Shown: piece after piece, positions 16,118 to 16,140 of the stretch
How the letters are laid out: each line of letters opens with the position of its first letter
Position numbering within the stretch: the stretch's first letter is position 1
Origin: CAKVOD01 sp964489405
GTDB lineage: Bacteria > Bacillota > Clostridia > Christensenellales > UBA1242
Assembly (NCBI GenBank): GCA_964489405.1
Contig: CAZAYL010000023.1
Span: forward strand, 1 to 16,140
Direction: 5' to 3'
Length of the DNA stretch: 16,140 bases
Program-made: the position numbers and the translations under genes
Notes under the pieces: generated by a model
What the model was told of the DNA's origin: nothing
The model's input: the letters and a program-made list of their open reading frames with translations, nothing else
The model's database searches: none

Positions 16118-16140
16118 TTCCGGGAGATTGCTACGTTGTC
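16118..16140 (+). repeat. Fragment of a dispersed intergenic repeat at the right edge
   Basis: TTCCGGGAGATTGCTACGTT matches the reverse complement of the left edge (1-20) at most positions (shared TTC, GAGATT and CTACG). The element continues past the window. Its form resembles palindromic intergenic repeats frequent in Clostridia genomes. Confidence 0.5.

Overview
The window is dominated by one intact 14.35-kb gene (425-14776, + strand) encoding a 4,783-residue surface protein. After it comes one convergent gene (14906-15967, - strand) for a family-2 glycosyltransferase with TPR-like repeats. There are no RNA genes, transposases, CRISPR arrays or integrases. The moderately low GC, a sigma-A-type promoter, a purine-rich ribosome binding site, an intrinsic terminator and the Listeria-Bacteroides (InlB B-repeat) modules suggest an uncultured, probably gut-associated Clostridia-like member of the Bacillota. 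That taxonomic guess is weak and rests on style rather than a marker gene.

Layout: 1-424 is non-coding. It holds an edge repeat, a small hairpin repeat (102-124), a strong promoter (281-310), a GC-rich leader hairpin (372-399) and a ribosome binding site (411-416). The giant protein has a charged cytoplasmic tail and hydrophobic segment at its N terminus. A Cys-containing region with GLUG-type G-G-I/V-V-G-Y motifs follows. Then come about 50 InlB-type B-repeats in one unbroken array (1997-14632), one unrelated module (13130-13420), a set of shorter membrane-proximal repeats, and a C-terminal membrane helix with a basic tail. There is no LPXTG motif, so it looks like a membrane-tethered giant adhesin or stalk protein, possibly anchored at both ends.

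The main structure not explained by a simple 'repeat protein' label is that the repeats are not one family in random order. At least three subtypes can be read by eye. In two long stretches (6572-8257 and 9431-12658) subtype B occupies every second position and is never next to another B, so the array is built from two-module units of about 160 residues. The array also changes type near the membrane.

A hairpin terminator at 14837-14876 separates the two convergent genes and has a T-rich tail on both strands. The right flank (15968-16140) holds a 35-bp tandem repeat whose hairpin core is also present once at 105-124. The two extreme window edges carry similar sequence in opposite orientation, which looks like a dispersed intergenic repeat family.
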